64,000 nucleotides of DNA from Zanthoxylum bungeanum (Eukaryota > Streptophyta > Magnoliopsida > Sapindales > Rutaceae). Below are positions 43,889 to 55,743 of the stretch, piece by piece (the stretch's first letter is position 1; the number at the start of each line of letters is the position of its first letter). The stretch spans positions 101,813-165,812 of the forward strand of contig SKCR01034761.1 of assembly GCA_019454045.1 (NCBI GenBank), written 5' to 3'. The position numbers and the translations under genes were made by a program. The notes below the pieces were generated by a model that saw only the letters and a program-made list of their open reading frames with translations, did no database searches and had not been told where the DNA came from.

Positions 43889-45945
43889 TGACCGGCGTAA
43901 ACACACACGTATAACGCAAGCGCACATATCGTTCAAGTAGTATAAAAAATATCGATCCCACGAGGACGTAATATCTAATCTATTAATTTTATGAGGTCAA
44001 ATGATTACTAGTATCTAACAGGTTAATTGATTGATTTGAAATGATGACGATTCTAAATTTAAAAGCAAGTAAATAAAATTGTCGAAAATAGGTTTTAAGA
44101 AAATTCAATATTAAAAACTATCTAGGGTTGTGATTTCTTCCAATATCATTTTAAGATGAAGTGGTTATCTTAAAGTTGGGTAATATATTGATTTATTAAC
44201 CTGGAACACTAAATTATGTGTGAGCCTCTGTCGATGGTCAGACACAAATACCCAGTTTAACCCAATTGAACCATATGTCTATGTCAACCAAATTATCTGG
44301 ATTCATTAAGTTTAAGTTCCAATTATGGCTACCCCCCGCCTGACAGGTATATTCCTATCATGTAAGGAAATCTATTAAAGGGTTATCTATCCTCAAGGAA
44401 GATCGTGGGCTATTGAGTCTAAGGCTGAAACCTAAAATCCCTATGTCTAGTTCATTTTAGATTTACCAGATTAATTTTATTAATGGCCAGTTAATGAAAA
44501 AAGCATTAAGTTTAAGAATCAATAAATAAATCTTTATATTATACAAGCTATAATCTAACCCTTATAAAACGGTGATATTGGATTTCATCACAACCCCAGA
44601 TAACTAATTTAGTTACAACACATAACTATGGCTAGTAAAAACTTGAAAATAAAAGACATAAAAAATACGGTAAAGTAAATACTGAAAAGTAAATTACAAT
44701 AAAATAAAATGCTAAGGTAAAAGGAATTACTTTTACTACTACTAATTTAGATATCTCCCATAAAATAATATATAAACTTGTGATTCTTTTTCCAACCAGC
44801 CATATAGGCGGTAACCTGATTAAGTCAAATTAAGTCCAACCAGCCATAAAGGCGGATCCAAAATTAAATTACCAACCGACCAATCTGGCGGTATCCTTTA
44901 TTAGTCAGGTTTAAACCAGATTAAAATGAATTACCAACCGACCAATCTGGCGGTATCCTTTTTAAGTCAATATTTTAAATAGTGAATATATTATTTTTAA
45001 GGGAGATTAATCTAAATAGTAACAGTAAAAGAATTACCTTTCACCCTAGCTGTGGGAGTTACCTCCTCATGGTAAATAATAAAAACTGTAAAAAGTAAAA
45101 AGTAAAAATTAAATTACTATATTAACAAAACGTAATTAAAATTAATTACAAAACTAAAAAAACTAAAAAACTAAAAATTAAAAGAAAGTAGAGAGAGAAA
45201 CTCTCTCTTTAGATAGAATATAAGAGAGAGAGTGGTGCATTGAATTCTGAAATCTCGAGCTCAATTTATAGGCATCGGTAGGCTTCCAGCGTCGCGACGC
45301 TCGGGCCCTCAGCATCGCTACGCCAGATTTTGTCGACGTGGCAAGCTCTGGTTCATCTGTTTGACGACTCTAGATAAGCTGATAAGGTGACACGTGGCAT
45401 AGTGGTTGGGCTTCAATTATTGTGACACATGGCGGTTTCTGATTGGTCGCTGAGATTCTTATCCGCCACGTGTCAGATAAGGATTAGATACTCAATGATT
45501 GATGCTAACGTGGCGCTGACGTGGCGGTGAGGTGGCGATGACGTGGCGACACGTGGGAAAGAGACTGTCGGCACCGTAGGATTGCGACACGTGGCCACGG
45601 CGCATGTTAGCAGATCGCTGTGATGGTGACACGTGGCACGATGCATTTTAGCAAAGTCAAACTTTTCTCAGATTCTGATTTGTGGACCCGGCGCACGTTA
45701 GCATTGTTCGGCGCATTTTAGGCATCGCGACGCGGAAGGTCTTGGCGTCGCGACGCGGGAATTTACAAAAATGTCCTTTTCGTCCAATTTTCACTGTTTT
45801 GGCCCAAATCACCTCCAGAATGTCCTGAAACTTATTTATCTATAAAATAACACAAAACACATCAAAATATTCACAAAACTCAAGAAACTATACAAAATAT
45901 TAGGTTAAAATGAGTGAGAAATAGTGATATAAATACCACTCATCA
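43889..45945 (-). mobile_element. 3' LTR of Athila copy C
   Basis: 2,057 bp, TGACCGGCG to CACTCATCA on the plus strand. Same type as the B LTRs: IR-bounded AACCGACCAATCTGGCGG array (44795-44960), TATA near 45265, GCGTCGCGACGC near 45287 and 45745, and dense ACGT cores at 45330-45650. Followed by the PPT (45946-45962), so it is the 3' LTR of a minus-strand element whose other LTR is missing. Confidence 0.9.
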
Positions 45946-47167
45946 CACCCCCAAACCTAACATTTTGCTAGTCCTCGAGCAAAACATAGAGTAAAATAAC
46001 ATAAATAAATTAACTAAGCCACTTTCGTAGGGATCACGGTTGCATTTAGCATATGCAACAAGCCTTTAAACCCCTAGGTGTCCCTAGTGGACGAGTTGTA
46101 GTCTCGTGAGGGTTTACAGCAGTGATACCCACAAACATTTTACAAAAGTAAAAAAGTAATAAAACTAATGCACACAAAAGCAAAAGACAAGCGAAAAGAG
46201 AATAAAGATGTTAGTGACTAATCAGGGAAAACTCTTAAACGCAAGTTACTAGTTTTTTTTTTTATTCTAAATTACTAAATAAGTAAATTCTCCGATTATT
46301 TTTACCATTCTTCATATACACATCCAACAAGATATATCAATCATCATTTTTGCCCACAATAGTCATAAGTGCAGTTGATAAGAGAGTAATATTTTTGTCC
46401 TAATGTTCTATCAGATTTCACACCTCTTGGTAGCAATGGAATAATTTTTCTGATTTTTCTGATTTTTTCTTTGAATTTTTTTTTTATTTATATACAATAT
46501 CTTTCATCTATGTAACGAGTGTTGGGTCGGTGGCTCCCAAACCAGTTGGCTTTAGGGCACCAGGGGTTAAGACACCCCTACGGACTTAATTACTCATTTT
46601 CATATATATATATTTTTTTCAACATCTTTGATCCATATAGTGAACCAGTTGGATTTAGGGCATTAGGTGTTAAAACACCCCTACGGACTTAATAACTCGG
46701 ATCTCATAAATTTTTTTTTTTTTTTTTTTTACTCCATTGCTTTTTGAGATGTTTCCTCCAATTAAACTAGAGCACTGAATATTAAAAACTTTTCAATTTT
46801 AGCTCATGTCCGTATGTTACTATATTGTTGATAATATCTGTCAACTGAGCATATGAAGATCCATTTTAGTCCGTTTTATGGAGAATTCACAAATTAAATA
46901 ATTCAAAATGAAATAAACAAAAATTAACTTGTTTCAAAAATGGTTTTAGATACGTCTCAGGAGTGGAAACTCCTTACTCAGCTATCTATTACCAATTTCA
47001 CTTTTTAGTCAAAATAAAAACAACAAAAACACAAAATATTTTGTAATTTTTTTGAAAATTTTTCAATTTTTTTTGTATTTTTCGAAAAATTTTGGCTAAA
47101 AATAAAAATAACACACAAACTAAAAATAAGGTACTGATCAACTAATTCCCTCCCCCAAACCTAAATG
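45946..47167 (-). other. PPT and non-coding 3' region, copy C
   Basis: Same order as in A and B: PPT, conserved block near 46020-46135, two ~110-bp direct repeats (about 46511-46590 and 46635-46705, the second with a small deletion), a T-rich stretch, and the second PPT-like CCCTCCCCCAAACCTAAAT (47150-47166). No gene. Confidence 0.65.
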
Positions 47168-47187
47168 AGACATTGTCCCCAATGTCT
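47168..47187 (-). other. Conserved GNRA-type hairpin, copy C
   Basis: Identical 20 nt to copies A and B: 8-bp stem and GGGA loop in the element RNA, ~60 nt after the LOG stop. Confidence 0.65.
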
Positions 47188-47246
47188 TAAAAAGTAGAAG
47201 AAGAGTTTAGAAAATAATACCTGGTTAGCTGAAATTCTACAGGAAA

Positions 47247-47902
47247 TTAAAGGTTAAGATCCAGATTAATCCTACGCCTCTTACCACGATCGTCCTCAGA
47301 CCAATTTATCTTTGAAAGGATAGGGTCAACTTGTGGTTCATAGGCTATGAGTTGGTCTATTAGATCCGAGCAGTTCTGGCAGTAAAGAGGAGTTCTTTTA
47401 AAGGTTTTGACACGAACCCATTTCTCCGAGCATCATCAAGAAACACACACAAGAAAATCATAAAATCCATCAACGTTGAGCAGTCCAATTGGTTTTCTGG
47501 TGTATGTTCAGGTTCGCCCAAGATAGTACTATAAAAAATTTCCTCCAATGTGCCCAAGCCACCTGGCAAAGCGATAAAAGCATCAGCACGGTTAATCATT
47601 TCTACCAGTCGTTCAGACATACCTGGCACGATCAGTTCCTCTCCGTTTGATGATCCAATAAGATTTGCCTCTGCCAAGGGTTTTGGGATGATTCCCAAAA
47701 CATGACTGCCTCCCTCCTGTACAGCCTTTGAAACGATCCCCATAAGTCCGAGATTGCCTCCGCCATATATTAAGTGCATATTCCTTGCTGCTAAGACTCG
47801 ACCCAATTCATGTGCTGCCTCTACGTATTGTGGCTTAGTACCAATACTAGTACCACAAAACACACAGATGTTTTCAACTCGTCTTCTTGAAGTGGCTTCC
47901 AT
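47247..47902 (-). pseudogene. LOG-type cytokinin-activating enzyme (copy C)
   Basis: The best preserved LOG here: 180 codons open from ATG 47902. NICVFCGTS, YGGGNLGLMG (residues ~45-54), HVLGIIPKPLAEANLI, MSERLVEM and the full active-site motif PGGLGTLEE (about residues 113-121) are intact. After EEIF three single-base gains (near 47535, 47492 and 47450) shift the frame and together restore it, so ~30 residues are altered before LDDARRNGFVSKPLKELL. One base lost near 47370 then ends the frame early (TARI), removing ~35 C-terminal residues. The original stop is at 47247. No introns. Enzyme activity is doubtful because of the altered segment. Confidence 0.9.
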
Positions 47903-47968
47903 TTTTATGTATTTCTTTTCAAATCAGGATGCCTTCAAAAGTGCAATAACGGGCTGAATTTATAGTAC

Positions 47969-47995
47969 CTGAAAAAGGGTGAGTAAAAATAGCAC
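47969..47995 (-). promoter_or_regulatory. 3' splice-acceptor-like site before LOG (copy C)
   Basis: Minus strand TTTTTACTCACCCTTTTTCAG (last 20 nt considered), 66 nt before the LOG ATG; as in A and B. Confidence 0.5.
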
Positions 47996-48167
47996 AAGTA
48001 TCTTCCAGAGGACGATTGGTAGCGAATTAATATCGTGATAGTAAAAAAGGTATGGATCCTGTCGGAGAAAATTAAAAGAAAACAACAAAACAAATCACAA
48101 TTATTAAGAAAAGACAAAGAAATATAATATTTACAAGAAAAGTAACGGCTTGATTGACGTCTATGCG

Positions 48168-48707
48168 TCAGGGACAAGCTTCCCATCCAATTTTCTTATA
48201 AATTGGCAAACAGGGTCTTTTTGAGTCAGATTCCTGAGACTTAACAGTTGTCTTTCCTTTTGGAATTGTGCATATAAATATACGAATTTCATGATACACA
48301 CATCCACTGGGATGCGTCTCAAGAGTTTTAGATATGTCATCCAAAGACTCCTTACTCAAGCCATCCCTAATGAAGTTAATCTTATCTTCGCGATTATCAG
48401 ACACCTTCCTAAAGAACGACAACGAGTATTACAAAATATGCGAGCACATTTATAACAAACACACATTCTTTTGGCTCTTCTCTTTTTAGCATATGTGCAC
48501 TTTCCTAAACCAGGCAGATGTGAAATAAAAGAGTCAGAAGACTCACCTGCCAATCAGACCCGTGCTTCAATAATCCAACGAATGTCAGTAGGAATACCTT
48601 TGATCATCAGTAATCTCATTCGTTCTAAGCGAGCTTTGTAAACTTTCATCAGAGATTTTTGAGGGAGAAAAGAAATGCTTGTGAAGATTTGCGAGATCTT
48701 CTTCCAT
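48168..48707 (-). pseudogene. Basic Cys-rich putative nucleic-acid-binding protein (copy C)
   Basis: ATG 48707 (ATGGAAGAAG as in B). KVYKARLERMRLLMIKGIP, YAKKRRAKRMCVCYKCAR and FCNTRCRSLG are readable. A TGA replaces an Arg codon in EARVRLAGE (near 48554), and one base is lost after RSLG (near 48408), so the protein is broken. Weaker similarity to A and B than the LOG gene shows. Confidence 0.65.
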
Positions 48708-48723
48708 TGTGAAATGACTAAAC

Positions 48724-48740
48724 CTGCAAAGTTTAAACAC
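48724..48740 (-). promoter_or_regulatory. 3' splice-acceptor-like site before the Cys-rich ORF (copy C)
   Basis: Minus strand GTTTAAACTTTGCAG|GTT, 16 nt before the ATG at 48707; position as in B. Confidence 0.45.
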
Positions 48741-48845
48741 ACAAAAATAAATCACACCAAATCATATTATATACAAAATTGCATGGGTTGGCCTCCCTGC
48801 TAGCGCTAAGTTTAAAGTCGTCAGCCAGACTTGACTTCTCGAACG

Positions 48846-49277
48846 TTAAGCTGGATCTGAAAGTGTAACACTTTCTTTTTGTCGCTCAAATGATTCTCCC
48901 CAGTAGTGCTTGACACGCTTGTTTTTAACCTTGAAAGTTTTCTTAGTGTCAGGATCATGTATCTCAACGGCTCTATTTGGTAAAACTTTGGTGATTACAA
49001 ATGGACCTGACCACCGTGATTTTGGCTTCCATGGGAAGAATTTCACCCTTGATTTGTTTAACAGTACCTTCTGCCCTGGTTCCAGTTGTATGCGCACTAA
49101 CTTCTCATCATGTCTTTTCTTGCCCTTTTCTTTGTTCAATTTGGCATCATCAAAAGGCTGATTGTGAAATTCCTCCAATTCTTTGAGCTGTTGGAACTTT
49201 TTCTCTTCTGTTGCTTGTAGTGCAAGAATTGGCTCTTTCAGTACAAAAGACGCTTTATCTTTAGGCTCCACAGGCAA
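48846..49277 (-). pseudogene. Athila integrase, C-terminal part (copy C)
   Basis: A 143-aa open stretch with [42 protein letters not shown] and the family ending [16 protein letters not shown]. It starts abruptly at ~49280; catalytic core, RT, protease and gag are gone. Clearly more different from A and B (about 60-65% by eye) than A and B are from each other. Confidence 0.8.
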
Positions 49278-49289
49278 TTGACATGTTTA

Positions 49290-50390
49290 AAGTTTGTCAG
49301 TAGAACTTTGCATTGCAATGGAGTTCTGAATGGTATTGTGTATCACATCGAGTAATAACTGCCATGACTTTCGGTATAAAATATATCTACAGTAACGAGA
49401 GTGCAGTTTTAGGTTTTTAGTGGAATAACTTAAAGTTAATAATCAGAATATTTAATTAAAGAGTTTTAATTAATATTTCGATATTATTTGAGCTTAAAAC
49501 TGTAGATCCATTAGGTCCCAGTGTTAGCTCGTTACACTATAAGAATCCATTGAATAATTGGATAATCCAATTATAAACTCACTTGATAAATATTAAATAA
49601 TTGAGAATTATTTATTGATATAATTATTATTTGATTAATAATTATATAATATCACACTTTGTAATTATATATTAAAATATTAATATATAGGTTTCATATT
49701 AATGATTATTAGATAATCATTTAATATAGGATTTGATTTTTAATTAAATTTGGTTTAATTCAAAATCAAATATGAAATTTATATCATGATATACATTACA
49801 TGTTAAATTCTAATTTCAAATTAAATGATATTTGATATTACATTCAATTTTTGAAATTAATAATTTTATAGTGACAAAAAGACCATTGGCCAAATATTAA
49901 TATTTATATTATGGTTGGGATTAATTTTATATAAGCACGTTTTTAACCTAAATCATATATATAAATTTAAAGGTTCTATTCACATTGAAACCCTAACCAC
50001 TTTCACAATTTCAATGAGAAAAATGAAAGAATGTTGAGAAAAAATTTCTCAAGAAACAAATTTATCTCAAGTGAGTAAAATCGAGCCCACCCTCATAGAT
50101 TTTTAGTGTTGAGATATAACATGGAAGATCGAGTTGAGGACCCAATCCTATAGACATGTTTCACGGTATAAGGAAATTGTTGATCACATTATACATATGA
50201 TTAAAGGTAAAAATAGATGATCAAAGTGTGATGTGGGTGATTATAATCATATGGCAATTGATCAAAGTGAGAAATAAAGAAATCAATTGTTGGACTACAC
50301 GCATGTCACGCATATGATCAAATCTAGAATCTCATATGATCAAAAGAAAAAATCAAATGATAATCATATTGCAAAAGGACAAAATCACGG
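49290..50390. other. LTR-like AT-rich stretch, lineage unclear
   Basis: No gene. Non-coding, with a TATATATAAAT box near 49965 followed by sequence that resembles an LTR leader (AAACCCTAACC near 49987, a purine-rich stretch, then a T-rich tail). It is possibly a Copia LTR truncated at both ends, or the 5' LTR of element T. I cannot decide between these. Confidence 0.35.
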
Positions 50391-52060
50391 TTTTAACAGA
50401 AAATAAATTTCTCCCAAGGGCGAAGGGGTCGAATGAATCAAAGGACGAAGGGGATGACGTATCTGAGGATGAAAAGGCATGACGTCATTCTTTATGGGAC
50501 GAAGAAGGATTCGGCCCAGAAAAACTTAGTTTAGGGCGATTTAAAGAATATGTAAAGAATCATGAAGAAGAAAAGAGGCACCTCCAAAATGGTTAGCCAG
50601 TTATGAGATACATTCGACTAGTAATTCATAGATAAGTTCATTTCGACTAGTAATTCATATTACGAAAATATGGCCAAACACCTGAGTTCATTAAATGAGC
50701 TAATAGCTAAATGTGTAAACGGGGGGAAAATCCCACCGTGGATTACACCTCCTCCTACATCAAGTAATCAGGAGGTTGGGCCAAGTAATTTTCCTCATCC
50801 ACAAGGGACTATTGCCCCAACAATACCCTGAGGAAGGGCAAATCCTGGTGGTTTGGGCCCACACCTAGGGCCGAATATGATACAACATGAATTAGTGTTG
50901 CCCCAAGGTTTACAAGCACGGGGTCAAGACCATGTCCCATTTATAAGAGGGCCATAACCACCGCCTGTAGGGGTGTCATTCAATGGCAACGATATGTTAA
51001 GAGAACAAATGACTGAGATTCTCCAAAATCAATTCGGTTTGGGGGTGAGGCCAATTCGGCCAAGATATCAAAAACCGTATCCGGACTAGATTGATTTAGC
51101 GAATCCATGGCCCAAGAACTACAAAATACCAGAGTTTTCTTTATTCACGGGATCTGGAGAAGTTTCCACTATAGAACATATAGGGCGATTTACTCTTCAG
51201 TGTGGGGAAACGAATGATTTCCATAAACTAAGATTATTTCATGGCTCGTTGTCAGGAATAGCTTTTTCCTGGTATATCATCCTACCACCCAATTCGGTGG
51301 AGAATTGGCACCAAATGGAGCAGATATTCCATGCGCAGTTCTATAAAACCGAATCTGAAGTGACTTTGGCCGATTTGGCGAATTTGAGGCAGTTTCCAGG
51401 TGAATGGGCCGAAACATTCTTACAAAGATTTAAAGCATCCCGAGGCTGATGTTACATACCGTTGCCAGAAAAGGAATTCGTGAAAATCGTTCAAAGTTGT
51501 CTTAATTTTGACTTTAAAAAAAATTTCAAGATCGAGAATTCTGGGACCTCCTCCAACTCACCACTAGCGTAGTTCGATATGAACAATTGTTGATGGAGGA
51601 AGAGCAAATGAAGAATGCTAGAAAGAGAAATTATTATAGGAATGCAAACTATGAGATAGGTGAAATGAATTTTGAATCGGCTGACGTATGTCTGGCCGAA
51701 TTAATTAAGGCAAAGCCATATATCTGTAAGATGTGGGCCGAACCACGCCCATAAACAGAAAATGATAAACAAAAGGGGAGGAATTGTTCTTTTGACGTCA
51801 CTAAAGTTGATGCCATGTTCCATCAATTATATAAAGATAAACAAATTAAGTTGAGTGACCGCCATAAATTGCCGAGCCCCGAGCACGTTAGTGGCAAAAA
51901 ATATTATAAATGGCATAATGCATGGTCTTATTCAACTAACAGTTGTCTTGTGTTTCAGAATGTGTTACAGGATGCCATAGAATCTGGACGAATAACGTTA
52001 AAAAAAAATTGCAGTGGACGACAACCCGTTCCCTAAACCATTGGAGCTGAATATGATTAA
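50390..52060 (+). pseudogene. Gag of Tat-type Gypsy element T
   Basis: The plus strand shows a proline-rich N-part (WITPPPTSSNQ), then the capsid-type domain (YKIPEFSLFTGSGEVSTIEH, LSGIAFSWY, WHQMEQIFHAQFY, LANLRQFPGEWAETFLQRFK at 51249-51449). The C-terminal motif KYYKWHNAWSYSTNSCLVFQ (51895-51960) is a zinc-knuckle-like feature of Tat-group gag. Several stops. The gag particle would package the RNA. Confidence 0.75.
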
Positions 52061-53180
52061 TTTTGACCTTACTAAGATGAATTTGCCAAAGTTTAAGCTG
52101 GTTTTGGATGAAGATCGAAACGATCAACGACCTAGTGCTCTTGAAATGATAGAACTGCACTGAGGAAATGTTCCACAAAATTTGTGTGTTCGTTGCCAGA
52201 ATAGTATAGAATGGATGAAAGAACTGGAAGAGACTTGTGAAAGCAAGCCGCTAAGAAGGGAACTAGTAGCGTGGCAGCCAAAAACATTCGCACTAAAGTT
52301 CTATGGAGAACACTCAATCTTCGTCAAGAATATCATGACCTTTAGGCCGAGGTTTCATCGGCCCAATGTATGGCATTCGTATAATCAGCAAGGGAGGAAC
52401 TATCCTCCTGTGGATGAAATGACAAAGACGCAGTTGAGATGACATCAAAGGAATTATGGTCGAATGATGCGCCAGCGGTGTGAGGTGAAAGCCACCACTG
52501 ACCATGAAAAACGAGACCATATTTTTCCAACTGACACTCCCATGAAAAGAAAGCTAGTTGCGGACGTCAAGGATGGCGGTGGCGAAGAAAGAATCGGTCC
52601 AGGTTGTAAAGAGCAAACTAAGTTTGATCGACAAAAGAAGCGGATGAGACAGACGATGAAGAACCTAAATTGTTATTCAGTTTGGTAGCATGTCACCGGT
52701 TGTGGCTAATAATTACTTGCTGTCTGAAAAGTTCAGACGGGATAATAATGGGACCCCTGGAAGGAGTGAAGATGTCTACGACAGCGAGCAGACAGAATTT
52801 GCAACACTTACCATAGACGACATGGGGGTCTCAGATGAGGAGCTGACAGATGAAGAAGAAATAGATATAAGAACCGAAGCATAAAGAAGAGGGACGACAT
52901 AAAATCAGCTTCTTAAAGAATTGTACGAAGCAAAAAATCCGGCCCTGAGAACACTAGGAGAAGACTTAGGACGATCCCCGTATCTTATACTATATGGAAA
53001 GCCTAAAATAAAATGGATCATAACCAGAGTAGAGAAGCAGAGGATGCTCACCAATGATGCATCTCACAATGGATCGATCACGTTGCCACCTTTCGGATGG
53101 GACGAAGAGGAAGGCTCACCTCGAGAAGGTGTAAGTAATGAACAAGCAATGGAAATAGGAATATCAGGGGAAGTGACATT
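52061..53180 (+). pseudogene. Gag-protease linker of element T
   Basis: Mostly charged, degenerate sequence in several short frames. Readable pieces such as DDMGVSDEELTDEEE (52830-52870) and LYEAKNPALRTLGEDLG (52921-52970) suggest an acidic linker. No domain recognised. Confidence 0.4.
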
Positions 53181-53520
53181 TCCAAAAACGCCACAGCAAA
53201 TGACAAAGCATCTTCGACCGTTGTATGTGAAGGTAAAGGCAAATAGAATACCAATCACCAATGTGTTGATCGACAACGGGACGGCCATCAATGCTATCCC
53301 AGTTAGGATGTTGGGACGATTAGCGAAGTCATAGGATGATGTCATCCCTACGGAAGTAGTACTCATGAGCTTCAATGGGGGAGCAACAACAGCTAGAGGA
53401 GTCGTCCAATTAGACTTACAGGTAGGGAGCACCACTAAGACGATGGTATTTTTTGTTATAGATGGACCAACCACGTATAACATGCTTTTGGGATGAGATT
53501 GGATCCACGGAAGCTGATGT
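53181..53520 (+). pseudogene. Aspartic protease of element T
   Basis: HLRPLYVKVKANRIPITNVL then IDNGTAINAIPVRML, i.e. the active-site Asp with N-G-T in place of the usual G-A/S. Further on, VIDGPTTYNMLLG, the second hallmark, before a stop. One stop (after AKS, 53332) splits it. Order and motifs are those of the Tat group. Confidence 0.7.
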
Positions 53521-54159
53521 ATTCCTTCTTCTCTCCATCAGCGTCAGGGTTTTTAGAATCAGAAGGATGAAGTGGAAGTGGTACACGCCGATAATAGGCT
53601 TTTCGCAGCAGAAACAAATTTGGCAGAATATTTCATGTATGAGAGAAATTACGGACCGGCCAGAGTGTCAGATGAAATGGGGAATCCATCCATGGTGGCC
53701 CAAACACTGCAGATTTATTAAATGATTTGTTCATACAAACAAGGCCAATTATAGTGGACTTTGAAAGGCCAGCATCCGGCCACGAAACCAGCAATTCAAA
53801 TGAAGAATTACAAACGGATTGAATAACAAGCCGCACTCGCCGCCACTGAAGCTAGCTTAATGGCTTATGTGAGGGAACATGAAATTGAAATCGATACCCA
53901 GGCTGCGATTTCGGCCTTAAAAGGGAAATTGATAACGCATCAAACAGAAGATAGAATGAGAGAGGCATACGAGGTGGATTGTTTGGAGGAAAGAATAAAT
54001 GAATAGGACGAACAACCAAGGAGAAAGAAGAGAATTTAGAATAAGCTCTGAACGAATATCAAAAGGCAAACATTACAAGAGCACAGGACATCTTAGAAGA
54101 AGTGCTCCTGAGAGATGAGAGTAACAAGTGCAATACTTATAGTAGTAAGAAACTTGATG

Positions 54160-54990
54160 CCCAGGTACGCGAAGAACTAATTTCTCTCTTAAAAAAGTAT
54201 AAAGATTGTTTTGCTTGGGACTACGAAGAAATGATTGGTTTAGATAAAAACCTTGGTAGAACATAGGTTGCCTATCATACCAAACCACAAACCATATAAA
54301 CAACCCCCCCGGAGGTTTACACCCAATGTCATGCCTGACATTATAAAATAGGTCGAGCGCCTTTTGAAGGCAATATTCATTAGAACCACCATATATGTAG
54401 AATGGTTGTCGAATATCATCTATGTCATGAAGAAGAATGGAAAATTGAGAATCTATATAGACTTCAGAAATTTAAACTTGGCAACACCAAAAAACTAATA
54501 CCCTATGCCTACGGTAGAATCCTTAGTGGACTCCACCGCAGGATACCAAATGTATTCTTTCATGGATGGGTATGCAGGGTATAACCAAATATACATCGCC
54601 GAATATGACATCCACAAAACGGCTTTGAGATGCCCAAGGTCTTTAGGATGCTATGAGTGGGTGGTGATGTCGTTCGGTCTAAAAAACGCCGAGGCCACTT
54701 ACCAACGGGCTATGAATTTAATCTTCCATGACCTGATCAATGATTTTGTAGAAGTTTATGTAGACGATATAGTAATTAAGTCTATGGCCGTAGGTGAGCA
54801 TTTTAATCACTTGACAATGGCTTTCGAACGAATGAGGAAGTTCAAACTAAAACTAAATCCTGCCAAATGCTCTTTTGGGGTTAGTGCAGGGAACTTTTTG
54901 GGTTTTCTAGTCCATCAGCGAGGAATTGAAATTGATGTCAATAAATCTCGGGCGATCACGGAAGCCAAACCTCCTAGGAGCAAAAAATAA
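54160..54990 (+). pseudogene. Reverse transcriptase of element T
   Basis: KYKDCFAWDYEEM lead-in (54200), RIYIDFRNLNLATP in another frame (54445-54490), and from 54505 an open stretch of 161 aa with PTVESLVDSTAGYQMYSFMD, GYAGYNQIYI, SFGLKNAEATYQRAMN, the active site YVDDIVIKS and FLGFLVHQRGIEID. YVDD plus these flanks are typical of Tat/Ogre-type Ty3/Gypsy RT. The part before 54505 has stops. Confidence 0.85.
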
Positions 54991-55560
54991 TTGAACAGGT
55001 TCCTCGAGCAAGTCAATTTTTTAAGAAGGTTCATTTCAAATTGTACGGGAAAACTAAAGCTTTCTCGTCCTTACTGAGGCTAAAAGGAAAAGACGTTTTC
55101 GTCTGGATCGAATAGCATCAAAAAGCCTTCGAGAACCTGAAGAAATATTTAGCAAAGCCGCCGGTGATGGTACCCCCTGTGCCAGAACAGAAAATGAAGC
55201 TATACATATCTGCTGAGGAGTAGTCCATAGCTGGAATGATTGCACAGGACAATAACATTGGTGTAGAAAGAGCCATTTATTATCTCAGCAGGCAATTGTT
55301 GAAGTATGAATGTAATTACTCTCCAATGGAGAAATTGTGATTGGCTTTGTATTTTACATGTACTAAATTACGCGTCTATCTTAGGCCGACCTTTGTGTAT
55401 CTAGTTACAAAAATCAATATAGTGAAATACATGTTTTCTCGCCCCATTTTGTATCAAAGAGTAGAATTTTGGTCTCTATCGTTGTCAGAATTCAACATAC
55501 GGCATGATTTTTTATAAACCAACCTTGCTGATCTTTTAGCTTATTACCCTTATTTAAGCA
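54991..55560 (+). pseudogene. RNase H of element T
   Basis: In broken frames: AFENLKKYLAKPPVM, KLYISAEE-SIAGMI (stop at the usual Ser/Glu position), AIYYLSRQLLKYE, Y-SPMEK and the end part with LSEFNIRHDF. It follows RT directly, as in all Ty3/Gypsy elements. Confidence 0.7.
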
Positions 55561-55589
55561 CAACCAAAGAAATGGAAATGCAAATAGGC

Positions 55590-55743
55590 GAGTGCAGCTT
55601 AAAACCATGGACGATGTATTTTGATGGGTCTAGTACATCGAAGGGGGCAGGAATATGAATAGCCCTTGACAGTCCTAGGAGAATTATTCTGTTTCATAGT
55701 CAAATTGGACGAAGGTTGCACCAACAATCAGGCTAAATACGAG
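55590..55743 (+). pseudogene. Second (additional) RNase H of element T, first half
   Basis: WTMYFDGSSTSKGAGI followed, in a shifted frame, by LDEGCTNNQAKYE: the start of a second RNase H domain of the type found only in Tat-group elements. It is cut exactly after the Glu codon by the insertion at 55744 and resumes at 58990. Confidence 0.75.

Noticed and set aside
47247..47902. LOG as a normal host gene
   Set aside because: No introns, same position and orientation relative to integrase, hairpin, PPT and LTR in three elements, and no host-type flanks. It belongs to the element.
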